A stretch of DNA of 64,000 nucleotides, taken from Stropharia rugosoannulata (taxonomy: Eukaryota > Basidiomycota > Agaricomycetes > Agaricales > Strophariaceae). The position numbers and the translations under genes are program-made. The notes beneath the pieces are model-generated. The model did no database searches, had not been told where the DNA came from, and was given only the letters and a program-made list of their open reading frames with translations. Shown here piece by piece: positions 51,101 to 62,089 of this stretch; position 1 is the stretch's first letter; each line of letters starts with the position of its first letter. Location of the stretch: positions 2,108,001 to 2,172,000 of the forward strand of contig JANCIK010000002.1 in assembly GCA_028532985.1 (NCBI GenBank). The letters run 5' to 3'.

Positions 51101-53151
51101 ATCCCGAGACTGCCAAAGATGTTGATGACGCCTTGTCCATCCGTGCCAACGAAGATGGTACTTACGATGTTGCAGTTCACATCGCCGATGTCTCTTTCTT
51201 TGTCAAGCCAAATACACCGTTGGACCGTGATGCTCGCAAACGCGCCACCAGCGTGTACCTCGTACAACGCGCAGTGCCAATGCTACCTCCTGCTCTCAGT
51301 GAACAGCTTTGCAGCTTGTTGCCCAGGCAAGACCGTCTTGCGTTTACCGTTGTGTTCACACTGGATTCTGAGGCCAAGGTGATCAACAAGTGGTACGGCA
51401 AGACAATTGTTCGGTATGCCCTTTCTTCCCGTCTCATTTGATAATACACTGATAAGCACAAGGTCGGTTGCGAAGCTCGCCTACGCGGATGCCCAAAAAG
51501 TCATCGATGGCCAAACACTGCCTGATGATGCCGTTGATTCAACTCACGCCGCCTCAGATGTGGCGCAAGACATTCTTCTTCTACAAAACTTGGCAAAAAA
51601 GCTCAGAACTCAGCGTTTCCAGAATGGAACTCTTGCTCTAGAGAGCTTGACGCTTAGGTTCAATCTGGATGATGATGGTCTTCCGCAGGATTGCGGCCAA
51701 TATGAGCGCCGAGACGCGCACCTTATGATTGAAGAGGTGGGTTGTTTCCTTAAGCGTAATATTTAACATAAGTACTAATACGATTTCTGTAGTTCATGCT
51801 ATTAACTAACATCGCGGTCGCTCAACAAGTTGCCGTGCATCTGCCCGAGCAGGCTCTCTTAAGACGTCATGATACTCCATTAGAGCGTCGCCTGGTATGT
51901 TTCGTCTTCGACTCTGGAAGCTGTACTAATATATCGTGCAGGTTACATTCAGCCAACGCGCTGAGCGCTTAGGATATAAGATGGACACCTCTTCCGCAGG
52001 AGCATTGATGAAATCATTCAATGCGATTGACAACCCCACTGCCCGTCGTCTCCTTGAGCTACTTTCGTTCAAAGCAACACAGCGCGCTAAATATTTCTGC
52101 GCCGGTATGCTGGATATTGCGAAATATGGACACTATGCGCTGAATGTGCCTCTCTACACTCACTTTACGTCTCCCATCAGACGATACGCCGACGTCCTGG
52201 TTCATCGCCAACTTGAAGCAGTCTTACAAGGCGGAGGTACGTGCGATGTGACACATTGAAAATTGTCCTATTCATTGTCGATTGTAGCTGAAACTAAGTT
52301 CACGATGGATCGCGATGCTGTTGCTAAAGTCGCCCAGCAGTGCAACATGTAGGTTCATTTGTATGACGAGAGTCAGCGTTACTAACTATGTACCCATAGT
52401 AAACGTGACTCGGCTAGTCTTGCTCAAGAACAGTCTGCACATCTATTCCTTTGCGTGCTCATTTCCGATTTGACAAACCGCTATGGCCCCGTTATCCGCC
52501 AAGCGAAAGTTGTCGGCGTTTTGGATGCTGCCTTTGACGTTTTAGTCGAAGAGTTTGGCATTGAAAAGCGTGTGCATGTCGACCAAATGCCCATTGACGT
52601 GAGTCGATGCTGTGTGGTGATAGGGTGTGTTTGCTCACAACAACATCTAGAACCACGTCTACGACGAGCACACGCACACGCTCCAGATTTACTGGTCGAA
52701 CCGAGATGTGATCAGCTGGCTGGCGGAGAATAGTGACGACGAGCACCTGAAAAAGGTGAAGCAGAACGCGGAGCAGCACGCGCTGAAGATGGAGGTGGCG
52801 TCGCGCTCTGTGCACGACGAAAAGGCGCTGTTCGACGAGGATGAGGCGGATGAGGACGAGATCGTTCTCGGACGCAGCGATCCTGTGCCCTCGAAGCCGG
52901 AGACGTCGAAGCAGCGCCTGTTATCGATGGCCAAGGTGAAACCCGAGTTTGAAGGGCTGCGCGTTACGCCGTCTGGCCATAAGATCCAGGACATTCGCGA
53001 GCTCATGACGGTTCCTGTGAGTGCTGAAGTGTTTGAACAGTTTAGCGTGTGGCTGATTGGGTTACAGGTCATTGTCACTGCGGATCTCACTAAGAGTCCC
53101 CCGGTGATCAAGGTATACAGTGTCAACCCTTATGCTGACGCCACGAAATAA
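48188..53151 (+). CDS. SSD1: Ssd1/Dis3L2-family RNB-domain RNA-binding protein with intact catalytic signature
   Basis: RNase II-superfamily protein; yeast Ssd1 binds mRNA 5'UTRs and represses translation under control of the NDR kinase Cbk1. The N-terminal 600 or so residues are disordered, Gly/Arg- then Gln-rich, with [17 protein letters not shown] and Ssd1-like blocks ([20 protein letters not shown]). An HGRRHS motif (49527-49544) fits the Cbk1 consensus. Cold-shock domains follow ([40 protein letters not shown]). The RNB domain includes [17 protein letters not shown] (51091-51141) with the four Asp of active RNase II, and [16 protein letters not shown]. The C-terminal OB part is [15 protein letters not shown]. 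Ends NPYADATK. About 1,300+ residues. Whether it cleaves RNA cannot be decided from sequence. Confidence 0.9.
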
Positions 53152-53471
53152 ATGCGATATGTTGCGCAAAACACTTATGCCCAAATTACTCTTTTTTCAT
53201 GTTCTTCGTATAACGTTTCTGTTTGGTGCTTTAATGCCATGTAAACGATTAAATCGCCTGTACTGGATGGATATGGACACGAGCCGGGAATTTTTCTTCT
53301 AATATCTACATACATACCTCCTGTACACGGCTGATTAATTGACGACTTTGTTCTGACTTTTATAAATGGATTGTATTGCGACATGAATATTAGCGAAAAT
53401 AAGAAAAGTAATTATATAAATGAAGATTGCGAGGATAAGTAGTGGGTATGTGTATGCGGCGTGTAGATGGG
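53152..53471. other. Convergent 3' intergenic region, SSD1 / BTB gene
   Basis: About 320 bp, A/T-rich, with the downstream regions of two convergent genes. Nothing else recognised. The composition changes sharply to GC-rich at about 53.5 kb. Confidence 0.5.
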
Positions 53472-55050
53472 TCATATCCAGCCAGCTGGAGGGGTCTTTA
53501 ACGAGTGACGGTTGTGATCATGTTGAGGGTCCCAGGACTGGGGCGTGGGGGGCCGGGGACCCTTGGCTGTAGAGGTCGAGTTTGAATGATGGTGTTTGGG
53601 TCTGGGGGTGGAGTTTGGAAATGAGTCAGTCGCAGGCAAGGGGCTGGTGGGCACCTGGTAGTGGTGGTCCATGTGGTGGAGGTCAGGCAGGGCGTGGGTG
53701 CTGTAGACAGAAGCGTGCTGGCTCTGCACGGAGGCAGCAGAGCTGCTCTGGCCGCGGCTGTGGAGGCGGGGGCCGAAGCGCATGCGGATCTCGTCTGCGC
53801 AGAGGCGGTGAAGGGCGTCGAGACCGAGAAAGGCGGCCTCGTCGCGCACCTCGATGAGGCTCTCGAGGCGCGCGCTCGCGGACGGGCACGCCTGGAGCTG
53901 CAGCGCGCGTGGGAGGACCTCGGGCTGGCCGTCGACGGGCGGGATGCGCAGGTAGGCGAGGATGTGCGGGTACCTGGGGAGGAACATAATTTTAGGACGC
54001 GCGGAAGGCGGGCGGAGGATAAGGGGGCACTTACGGGGTGGACGGACGGTCGAGGAAGAGGTGGACGGTGGAGGAGTGGGGCAGCAGCCCCTGGGAGGTG
54101 AGGTGGCGGCGGTAGGTGGAGAGGTCGTCGCTCTCGGCGGAGTAGAGCGAGGGCGTGCTGTCGTGGTGGGGAGCAAAGTAGAGCGAGGAGATGAACTTTG
54201 CGAGATGGGACGGGCGAGACCTGAGCGTGGCGAGCGTGGTCTTGAACGTCTCGGTGCAGGTCTCAAGCGCGACGATGGTCTTGGCGGCGTCCATGGCCAC
54301 GGAGGGCGGGTCGGAGATGAGGATGGCGGCAAAGGGCGGCGGCTGGGTGAGGACGGCGGCCTGGGCGGGGAGCGGGGGCACGGCGGGGGCATCCGAGTCG
54401 GCGGAGGACTTGACCTTGAGGGACGAGCGCAGGGACGGGGTGCGGGGGGCGAGGACGGGCGAAGGCGGCGGGGGCGGTGCGCGCGTGGGGCGCGGGGGCG
54501 ACTTGGGAGCGGGGCTGTCTGGCTCTGCGAGCGTGGCCTCGTCCTCGGAGTCGAGGGTGGGGAGCGGTGGAAGCGGAGGGCTGGCGGGGACGGGCGGGTC
54601 GGCAAAGTCGAGGTCTGCGCCGGCGGGGATGAAGGCGGAGGGGGTGACGTCGTTGGAGGAGTGGCTGGAGAGCGGCTTCTCCCTGCGGTCGCGGGACGGG
54701 CGGTGGGCGGCTGGCTTGAGGGTGGGCGGGGACTCGGGGGCGAGACGGACGCCGGTCTCGCGCAGGGCCTCGTCGGGGGTGCGGACGACGATTGCGCCTG
54801 CGCCGAGGGTGCCGTTGCGGGGTGCGGCTATGTCCTGTGTGCGGGTGCGCTTGGGCTCTGGGATGCGGACGGGCTTGGAGGGCGCGTAGGGCAGCTGGAG
54901 CTGGGCAGGGGGCGAGTTGGAGCGGGAGAGCCAGTGCATGGGATTGGAGAGCGAGGGGCGACGGGAACGAGTGGCTGCAGGTTGGCTGCTAATGAGGGAC
55001 TGGCTCTGGGAACGAGCATGGACGGACGCCTGCGTATGTGATCGATGCAT
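53472..55050 (-). CDS. KCTD-like (T1-type) BTB domain protein, disordered N-terminus
   Basis: Likely protein-interaction adaptor; no specific function known. The start at 55050 (MHRSHTQASVHARSQSQSLI) is the first ATG in this frame that does not extend into the opposite gene. About 230 residues are Pro/Ser-rich and disordered. The BTB fold then starts ILISDPPSVAMDAAKTIVAL. One intron (GTAAGTG..CCCCAG, 53971-54038) joins LFLDRPSTP to YPHILAYLRIPP, giving the FxDRxxxxxxxILxxLR pattern of T1/KCTD BTB domains, followed by SLIEVRDEAAFLGLDALHRL. The tail is His/Ser/Pro-rich and ends QSWDPQHDHN..TPPAGWI. Both exons are GC-rich compared with the rest of the window; long antisense frames here are shadows. 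Confidence 0.75.
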
Positions 55051-55638
55051 TGCAGTCCATACACAATCCGTGCACCATGTTATATCCAACACCCCGTTAT
55101 TGTTCTGCTGCCCCGTCACGTGCACCTTCCTTCCATGCATCCCTCCACCCTCCGCTTCCAGCACGCCGTCCCCTGCGCCCTCTACCCCGCCCATCCCCGC
55201 CTTGCCGCCCTCCATGCAGCCCGCGCCGCACAGCGCCCACCGCCCGTTTGCCCCCGCTGCGGCGCCTTTCTCGCACAGCGCACCAGAGTCACCCGTGCAA
55301 AAAACAATAGCCGTGCCGTCATCTCAACGTGCTCCGTCTGCGCCAATTCCGTCTCGACGCCGATAGACAAGGGCAACGCGGCTTCCTTTCCACCCTACAG
55401 GCGTGCGTCTGCCAGCCTGCCCACCGTGCCCCCAAGGGCTTCCTCCCCTCCCCCCCTGCCTCCGCCATCCTCCACGCCGGTTTCAACCACGCCTGCCCCC
55501 CAGCCTTCGTCCTCGAAGCCCCCCACCAAAAAGAAAAAGTCGGCGCTCCAGCAGATGCTTCACCGCAACCGCGAGCAGGAAAAGAAACGCTCAGACACAG
55601 ACGCCCCAGGCCTCTCCGCCTTTCTCAGCTCCCTCTAA
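55045..55638 (+). CDS. Small zinc-ribbon protein, possible Rpr2/Rpp21/Snm1-type RNase P/MRP subunit
   Basis: Basic protein of at most 197 residues. It has two CxxC knuckles, CPRCGAFLAQRTRVTRA and STCSVCANSVSTP, about 30 residues apart, as in the zinc ribbon of Rpr2/Rpp21/Snm1 subunits of RNase P and RNase MRP. A Pro/Ser-rich linker follows, then KPPTKKKKSALQQMLHRNRE with a charged end (DAPGLSAFLSSL). The helix before the ribbon (HPRLAALHAARAAQ) also fits that family. The assignment is by motif only. The first ATG (55045) overlaps the BTB gene's start; Met at 55135 is a sensible alternative that would leave room for 5'UTRs. No intron is seen. Confidence 0.55.
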   Translation: MHCSPYTIRAPCYIQHPVIVLLPRHVHLPSMHPSTLRFQHAVPCALYPAHPRLAALHAARAAQRPPPVCPRCGAFLAQRTRVTRAKNNSRAVISTCSVCANSVSTPIDKGNAASFPPYRRASASLPTVPPRASSPPPLPPPSSTPVSTTPAPQPSSSKPPTKKKKSALQQMLHRNREQEKKRSDTDAPGLSAFLSSL

Positions 55639-55691
55639 TCTTAATATAGGCATAAGGTATACTACAACGCGTGTACGCAATATCTATCAGG

Positions 55692-57004
55692 TCAGCGGCC
55701 ACTCTCAGACAATTCCGCCGAAGTCTTCTCCGCCACCTCCTTGTCCGTCTGTCTATCATCAGAAATAAATCGTCCAGGCCAGAAAGGAATGTAGATAGCG
55801 ATAGCGATAAAAAGCGGCAATGTATCCAGTCCGTAGAAAAGGCTCTCAGACGTCGTCAGCGGCCCGTCGAATCCTTCAGACAACTCGACGACCCTGTACA
55901 CAGACCGAATCTACACGTTGATAACGCCAATCAGTTCCCCGTTTGGTCAACTCTCTCAGAATACAAACACGCACCAGAATTCCAATGCAGCTCAGTACCA
56001 GCGCTCCAGCTAGTGCTAGCCATGATTTGTACCACACTTTCTCCTTGTCCATGTGCCACCTTTCCCGCTCGTGTTTGTGTAGCCGGTATAGGAAGAGCGT
56101 CAGGATGCACATGAACGAGATGAACGACAACAATTGTGCCGCAAGCCCGCCCAAGAACACCTAAGTTGTCAACACATCATTATTAACTGCCATGCATTCA
56201 TTTGCTGATTCAAGATACTTACCCGGGAACCAACAAGTGACAGGCTTGCATCATTCGCAGATGCGGACAACGCCCCGCCAACCGCCTGCAGTCAATCCGA
56301 TTAGGCTAGACTCTACATTTATACCACACATATAAACGCACTTGAATAAGGAATGTGCTGATGTCCGATGAGACGTAGACAACAGTGATTCTCTGACTGG
56401 GAATCAGCAGATACTTGTCGCCTCCAAGATGTTTGCTGAGACGCCCGAGCAGCACGTAGTCGGCAGCGATGAACGCGCAAGGCTGATACACATGTCAATG
56501 CAGGAGATCAATGAGAGATGGAAGAATGGAAACTGACCGGCAGGACGACGAAGAGGTATTCGAGGATGTAGAACCCCCTGGACTGTGGATGGAAATGCAG
56601 CCCAAACCGGAACGAGAGTCCCAACGCAAAGACTGCAATGTGTGAGCGCAGGACACAGGGTAAAATTGTTGGTACTCACAGTATGCGCCTATCGTCATAC
56701 TCGCCATCCACCGAGCGCCGCGCTTGAAGATGAGCCATGTCTGGATGAATGCGACGACCAACACCAGCGCTGCAGATGAATCAGTACCGAGAAGAAGAAG
56801 AAAATCGCGCCGAAGGGCAAACGCACAGAAGGCGATCGCAGTGAGGGTGTTGCTGGCAATGTACTTGAGGGGGTTGTATGGGTCATGCTTGGGGTCCACA
56901 AACGGGTTGGGGCGCGGAAGAGTTGTGTGCACCTTGGCATCGACTACCGACGCGCTTACCAGAGTCAGAGCGAGAGTAAACGCACAGTCCAGCGCGCGTG
57001 GCAT
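55692..57004 (-). CDS. RTA1-family seven-transmembrane protein (lipid-translocating exporter family)
   Basis: Fungal membrane protein of the RTA1/RSB1 family, whose members affect sphingoid-base export or resistance to lipid-active compounds. Start at 57004: MPRALDCAFTLALTLVSASV is a signal-anchor-like start. Transmembrane exons follow: NPLKYIASNTLTAIAF, LVLVVAFIQTWLIFKRGARW, FIAADYVLLGRLSKHLGGDK, ITVVYVSSDISTFLIQ, SLVGSRVFLGGLAAQLLSFI, SWLALAGALVLSCIGILVRV. The RTA1 signature is IRSVYRVVELSEGFDGPLTT then SESLFYGLDTLPLFIAIAIY. It ends in a short charged tail. About seven exons. Substrate is not predictable. Confidence 0.88.
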
Positions 57005-58252
57005 CGCGGGTCAGGAGTGAAAAGGGAGAGAGGAAGAGCGGCGCGGGGAAATTGTTTACATTTGTCCGACACGGAGGGACCTACACTTTATGTATTCATA
57101 TTGCACATAAGAATAGGATTTATACGCAAGCCCCGTATGCACTGTGATCTCTCAGCCGGAGGCGTAAATTTAGAACGGCAGGGCAAGGAACCACGCGATC
57201 GAGCAACGGCCCCTTTCCGACAACGCCGCAAATGCCTGCCACGGGCCTTTGCTAGGCGCTATGTCATACCTCGTTATGCGCTTTTGTTCAGTCGCGGCGC
57301 GCTCGGGCCCCGGGACGCTGTGAGCGAAGCAGGCGTGCGCACCTAGGGCTGGCGACCTTGTCAGCGGCCGGCGAGCGCAGCAGTGGTTAGGATCTCTAGC
57401 TGTGTAACAGATCACATAGTTGGTGTTTTGGTATGCGACCGTGATCTTGCCCTGTGAATGGCAGGACTCTTGCGCGTGCAAATGGAAGACGTCCGTCCGG
57501 GTATGTGGATGCGTGCGGCATCACAGATTGGGGAGTACTGGAGAATGAATGATGCAGGAGCTTGCAGGAGTTGTGTTTGACACGAATAGAGCGGAGCGTT
57601 GGGCTGCGTGGAGCGGTAACAATCAGATAGAGGTCCAGGGGAGATACAGTGTAGGCTGACATAGCGTACTCATGTTGTATATATGTGAGCGGATACGCAT
57701 GGTAGACTTTACGGCTTGCCTCTTTCCGCTGGCGGAAAATTCATAAATGAATTGTTGGGCATGATGCATACTTCCAGTGACAGCAAAATCGGCCGCCTAA
57801 TAGACATTCCGTGGATCCATCAACCCGCCGAGTCAAGTACAATGGATACTAGTAGGCTCTAGCTGTGAATGATCTGCTGATAATTTAAAAAAAGGCTGTT
57901 TCCTGATGTAAATCAGTCATTCTGCTTGATAATTTGATCCTTTTTATCCAGGCCGAATAATCGTTCGAAGAGGTGACGATGAGCCAGGACGTTCAACGTT
58001 GGTTCAACGCGTCAATGTTGCGTCGATGTCGAGTTCAATCGTGCCACTTAAGTCACGGGTATATGTGACAAAGGTACCGTGACCTCGTCACGACGTGAGC
58101 CTGTGCACTTCGGCAACTTTACATCATTCTTCGTAGCAGAATCCAACCAGTGAGTGCCATACTCTGAAAGAAATTGCAAATTGCCTCAGTCTTCTAACCT
58201 CTCTGATAGACTCGCAGCTCACCTTCCACTCATCGTACATCGCGATAAGGTC
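57005..58252. promoter_or_regulatory. 1.25-kb divergent region, RTA1 gene / VID27
   Basis: The longest gene-free stretch apart from the transposon region. A GC-rich patch lies at about 57170-57370. About 160-200 bp before the VID27 ATG, GTCAC/GTGAC words occur four times in 45 bp (58052-58092), including CGTGAC-CTC-GTCACG (58078-58092), and are preceded by repeated TTCAACG-like words (57985-58020). Short frames here are not convincing. Confidence 0.45.
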
Positions 58253-61157
58253 ATGAACATCTTCCGCAGCCGTGAGTCCCCTCCCTGCACTGTACAGATC
58301 GTGAGCGCCTGGTTGACGTTGTTGTTCAGTTATCGGCAAAGTTTGGCGTTAGTACCTGCTTTGAGATTAGATCAGCCCGTTCTTAAATATAACAAAACAT
58401 CTGCAGAGGACCCCAATGCTGCAGAGGTGGTGAAGATCTCGTCTGGTGCGTCCTTTGTTTTCCTCTTTTATCAACCAGTGCTGAAGAACGGCATAGGCAC
58501 GCTTTTCCTCGTGCGCCCGGGCAACATTCGAACCTCGAGAGAATGCATGTATGTCAGAAAACATAAGGGTAAATGCGATGTTCTGATGCCTGGTCTATAG
58601 TTATAACGATTGCATGGCCACTATCAGGCGCTTCCCAGCCGTAGAACACAACTTCCAGCTCGTTATCACGAAGGTCTACGAGGAAGGAGACCAGGAGCTG
58701 CTCGAGGATGAGGACGAAAGTACGCGCCTTTCTCGCTGATCGCTTCTTACATACAAACTGACGGCACTGCGTTTTCGCGCTCTCCCCAGCCGACGAAGAG
58801 AAGGTGTTCCTGATCGGCGAGGAGCTCGAGTTCCGCACAGGCGAGACAGAGGGCGAGCCGACCTTCGTCTGGCGCGATCTCTACGGCGACGTCGACGAGT
58901 TCTACGAGTTCATCGCGACGGGCACGAACGCACCCACGCGCGCGTTCTTTGAGACGTGCATGTACCGCGCGATGTACGAGCGCAAGTTCAAGGCGAGCGC
59001 AGACAACATCTCGGACAAGACGCTGGAGCAGTTTGTATGGCAGTGAGTCACTCGTTGTTATCTTTCTGCGGCTCGGTATTGTTGCGCATGTGCTGACGGT
59101 AGCGCTTTTTAGTCCACCTGCGGCTCCGAAACCCAAGGGGCGCCGCAAAGTAGATACAGGAGCGGAGGCTCAAGTAGCCCCAGCCGAGACTCCGATTGAA
59201 GAAGAAACGCCAGAGCCCGAATGCGCAATGATTGACTCGTTCATGGCCAACATGAATGTGCTCTTTGAGGAGGAGGCCGAGCTGTACCTGTGGGACCTCG
59301 CCACCGCCGACTTCAGGAACGACGGCGTCGTCACTGCGCGGATCACAGAGCAAAAAGATGCGCAGTACAAGTACTGGCTGACGGCCTCGAACGAAGCGGG
59401 CCTCGTTCTTGCACACGAAATCTGTACGGAGATGAATCAGCGGTTCTCGCAGAGAATGTGCTCCATAACGTGGAACCACATGGGCGACAATGGGTCGCAG
59501 AGCAGCTGGCTCTTCCGCTTTGCTACAGAGCAGGACTTTGCCCAGATCAAGGAGATTTTTACGAAAGTCGCGTGGCAGGCCTTGCACAAGACCACGCTCG
59601 ACAAGCTAAAGGTATGTACTGTACTACATCACTCCTCATTTTATGTATGCTTATGATTTACTCTGAAGGCTGAGGATCAGGATTATGTAATGAGATCTAA
59701 CGATACTGAAGACGTTGAAATGAAAGATGTGGAAGACGAGGACGAAGACGAGGATCAGGTTGCCTTGGAGTTGGACCCTGATGAAGGTTCGCATTTTTGG
59801 TGCATTAAACTACGTTATTATTGACGTTTCTGTAGAAGCTAGTGAAGACGAAGAAGAGGAGGAACCCGAAGACCAAGACGCTCCCAGGGCTCCCACCACG
59901 GGCGAGGGTAACTCCCAGCTGACTGTTGGATACAAAGGAGACCGATCTTATGTCGTGCGCGGAAACAACATTGGCGTGTTCAACACTTCACAAGACCAGC
60001 GATCAGTCAACTATTATGCAACGATTAGTAACATTACGACGCCCAAAGGAAAAGGATTCAAACCCAAACATGTATGCTTCAATCTTCTTTATAAATTTCC
60101 TGTTAGATATTAACGGATAAAATTCATAGGTGATGCTTCACGATCAAGACAGCAAAATGATTCTCCAAAACCCTACCGATCCCAACTCTCTGTACAGCAT
60201 GGATATTGAACGGGGCAAGGTTGTCGAAGAGTGGAAAGTTCACGACGATATCTCAGTCGACCACATCGCACCGGATAACAAATTCGCGCCAACAACACGA
60301 GAACAGACACTCGTCGGTATTTCTGGTAATGCCCTCTTCCGTATCGATCCTCGCGTTTCAGGTAGCAAACTCGTGGACAGCCAATACAAGCAATATGTCA
60401 GCAAGAACAAGTTTTCAGGCGTCACCACAACGGCGTCCGGCAGGCTGGCTGTTGCAAGCGAAAAGGGTGATATCAGGCTGTTCGATTCGATCGGCAAAAA
60501 CGCGAAGACGGCGCTGCCACCACTTGGTGACCCCATTCTTGGCATTGACGTGACGGCGAATGGGCGCTACATTGTGGCGACCACTGAGACCTACCTCATC
60601 TTTATTGATACTCTCATTGGTGAAGGTCGCTATGCTGGCCAGCTGGGCTTTGACAGGAGCTTCCCTGCTACCGCCAAACCGCGCCCCATTCGTCTGCAGC
60701 TAATGGCTCAGCATGTGGCGTACATGGGTAACAAGATCTCGTTTACTCCAGCCAGGTATTTCTTGATTTACATTATAGCTTTTGCCCATATACTGACTAT
60801 TATGTATTAGATTCAACCAAAAGGAGGGCCAGGAAGAGAATGCCATCGTCACTTCGAGCGGGCAGTTCGTTATTGCCTGGGACCTTGCTAAAGTCAAGAA
60901 AGGCAAATATGATTCGTACGAGATCAAGAAGTATGAAGACCACGTCGTCCAGGATAACTTCAAGTTCGGCGACGACAAACAAATTGTGAGTTTTCAAAAT
61001 TGTATGCTGTGGATATATTCTTAGCCGTATTCTTTAGATCGTTGCCCTGAGAGATAATGTGTTGGCGGTTAACAAGAAGAATTTGAAGAGGCCAACGCGG
61101 CATTCACTTGCTCCCGGCTTCCACAGCAACTCATCGATTGTTAATACACCTTACTGA
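58253..61157 (+). CDS. VID27: Vid27-like cytoplasmic protein
   Basis: Homologue of yeast Vid27, reported to act in vacuole import and degradation of gluconeogenic enzymes. The start at 58253 gives MNIFRS, and very short exons splice to LIGKVWQDPNAAEVVKISSG, TLFLVRPGNIRTSRECIYND and CMATIRRFPAVEHNFQLVIT; the three introns are each about 55 nt. Next are KVFLIGEELEFRTGETEGEP, FFETCMYRAMYERKFK and a PH-like middle (ATADFRNDGVVTARITEQ). A strongly acidic stretch follows (EDEDEDEDQ, ASEDEEEEEPED). The beta-propeller VID27 C-terminal domain has LTVGYKGDRSYVVRGNNIGV, KMILQNPTDPNSLYSMDIER and YIVATTETYLIFIDTLIGEG. Ends SNSSIVNTPY. Full length. Confidence 0.92.
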
Positions 61158-61443
61158 ATACCTTATGCTCGACCTATTCTGCGGGGGTTTCCCCTCCGCT
61201 CCTCTTACTTTGATTTTGTCCATCATCTTTCCTTTATTTCAGCAATGAGAGAATGTCCTCAGTCTGTATGTCTGTACATTACTACGACCACTGGTTATAT
61301 GATCTTGGTTATATGTTACGTCTGTGTCCCTTGTATTTAGTCCCTTTGCAATGAAACGCTACGAATTGATGTGAAAAGTGAACGGCGAATAGCAAGGCCA
61401 ATCCTTCAGTAAAAGTAGGAATAAAAATGAATGCAGCTGATGT

Positions 61444-62089
61444 TCAGCTTTTAGTGGTGGACTGGGCAAAAGGATTGCGGGATGACCTGTCTCTGCTATC
61501 GACGTAGCGGCCGATACCAAAATGCCAGCATATGCGGGGGACCATTAGGGTGAGGCCGAGGATGACAGTGGCCCATAACATAGGGCTCCAGTTTTGGAAG
61601 TTCCACCGTTGGTCTCCAAGCGCCCACAGAGTCAAACTCAAGTGAAATATATCACCGATGAGAAGCGGAGTAAGGAGCGCGCTGGCTATTTTTTCCTGCA
61701 GCGCCGGCTTGTCGGCGAGGTGCGTGCGTATGGTCGACAGTACGAAGAGGTTGACGAGGCCAAGGAGGGAGCATACATAAGAGAGCTGGACAATAGTGAC
61801 CAGCGTGGCTGTCGGGAGAACGTCATACGGTAGGACGTGCTGCAGCCATGGTGCTTGAGAATTATGTGCCTACATGGGAAGGAAGGTTATAAATGACGTG
61901 CACTGCAAGCCGGGCGGAGTTAGGCATACGCTCAGCGGGTCGCTGAAACGGAAGAAATGAGAAATGGGTAGAGTGGAGACGGGAGCATACTGACGCCAAC
62001 GTTCCAAGGAAGCCGACCGATGTAAGGAAGGGCTCGTACGCAGCAAAGCAGAAATAGTAAAAGTCGGGTATAGCGGACGAGGGAGGCAT
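61444..62089 (-). CDS. DUF7704-type four-TM membrane protein
   Basis: Small fungal integral membrane protein of unknown function. Start at 62089: MPPSSAIPDFYYFCFAAYEP then FLTSVGFLGTLAS, the first membrane segment. After two introns: QHVLPYDVLPTATLVTIVQL, SYVCSLLGLVNLFVLSTIR, then SALLTPLLIGDIFHLSLTLW and NWSPMLWATVILGLTLMVPR. It ends ICWHFGIGRYVDSRDRSSRN. The pattern of an initial (F/Y)..EP helix, an IGD(I/V)xH helix and a terminal R..W..GI helix is that of the DUF7704 family. Convergent with VID27, divergent from the FEX gene. Confidence 0.7.

Noticed and set aside
52689..53126. 145-codon Ser-rich minus-strand frame
   Set aside because: Lies opposite the acidic C-terminal SSD1 exon; Ser/Thr-rich translation is the expected mirror of GAG/GAC codons.
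53962..55041. 359-codon Gly-rich plus-strand frame, and 232-codon neighbour
   Set aside because: Antisense to the GC-rich BTB gene, which has a recognisable fold and splice sites; the Gly/Glu-rich translation mirrors its Pro/Ser-rich strand.
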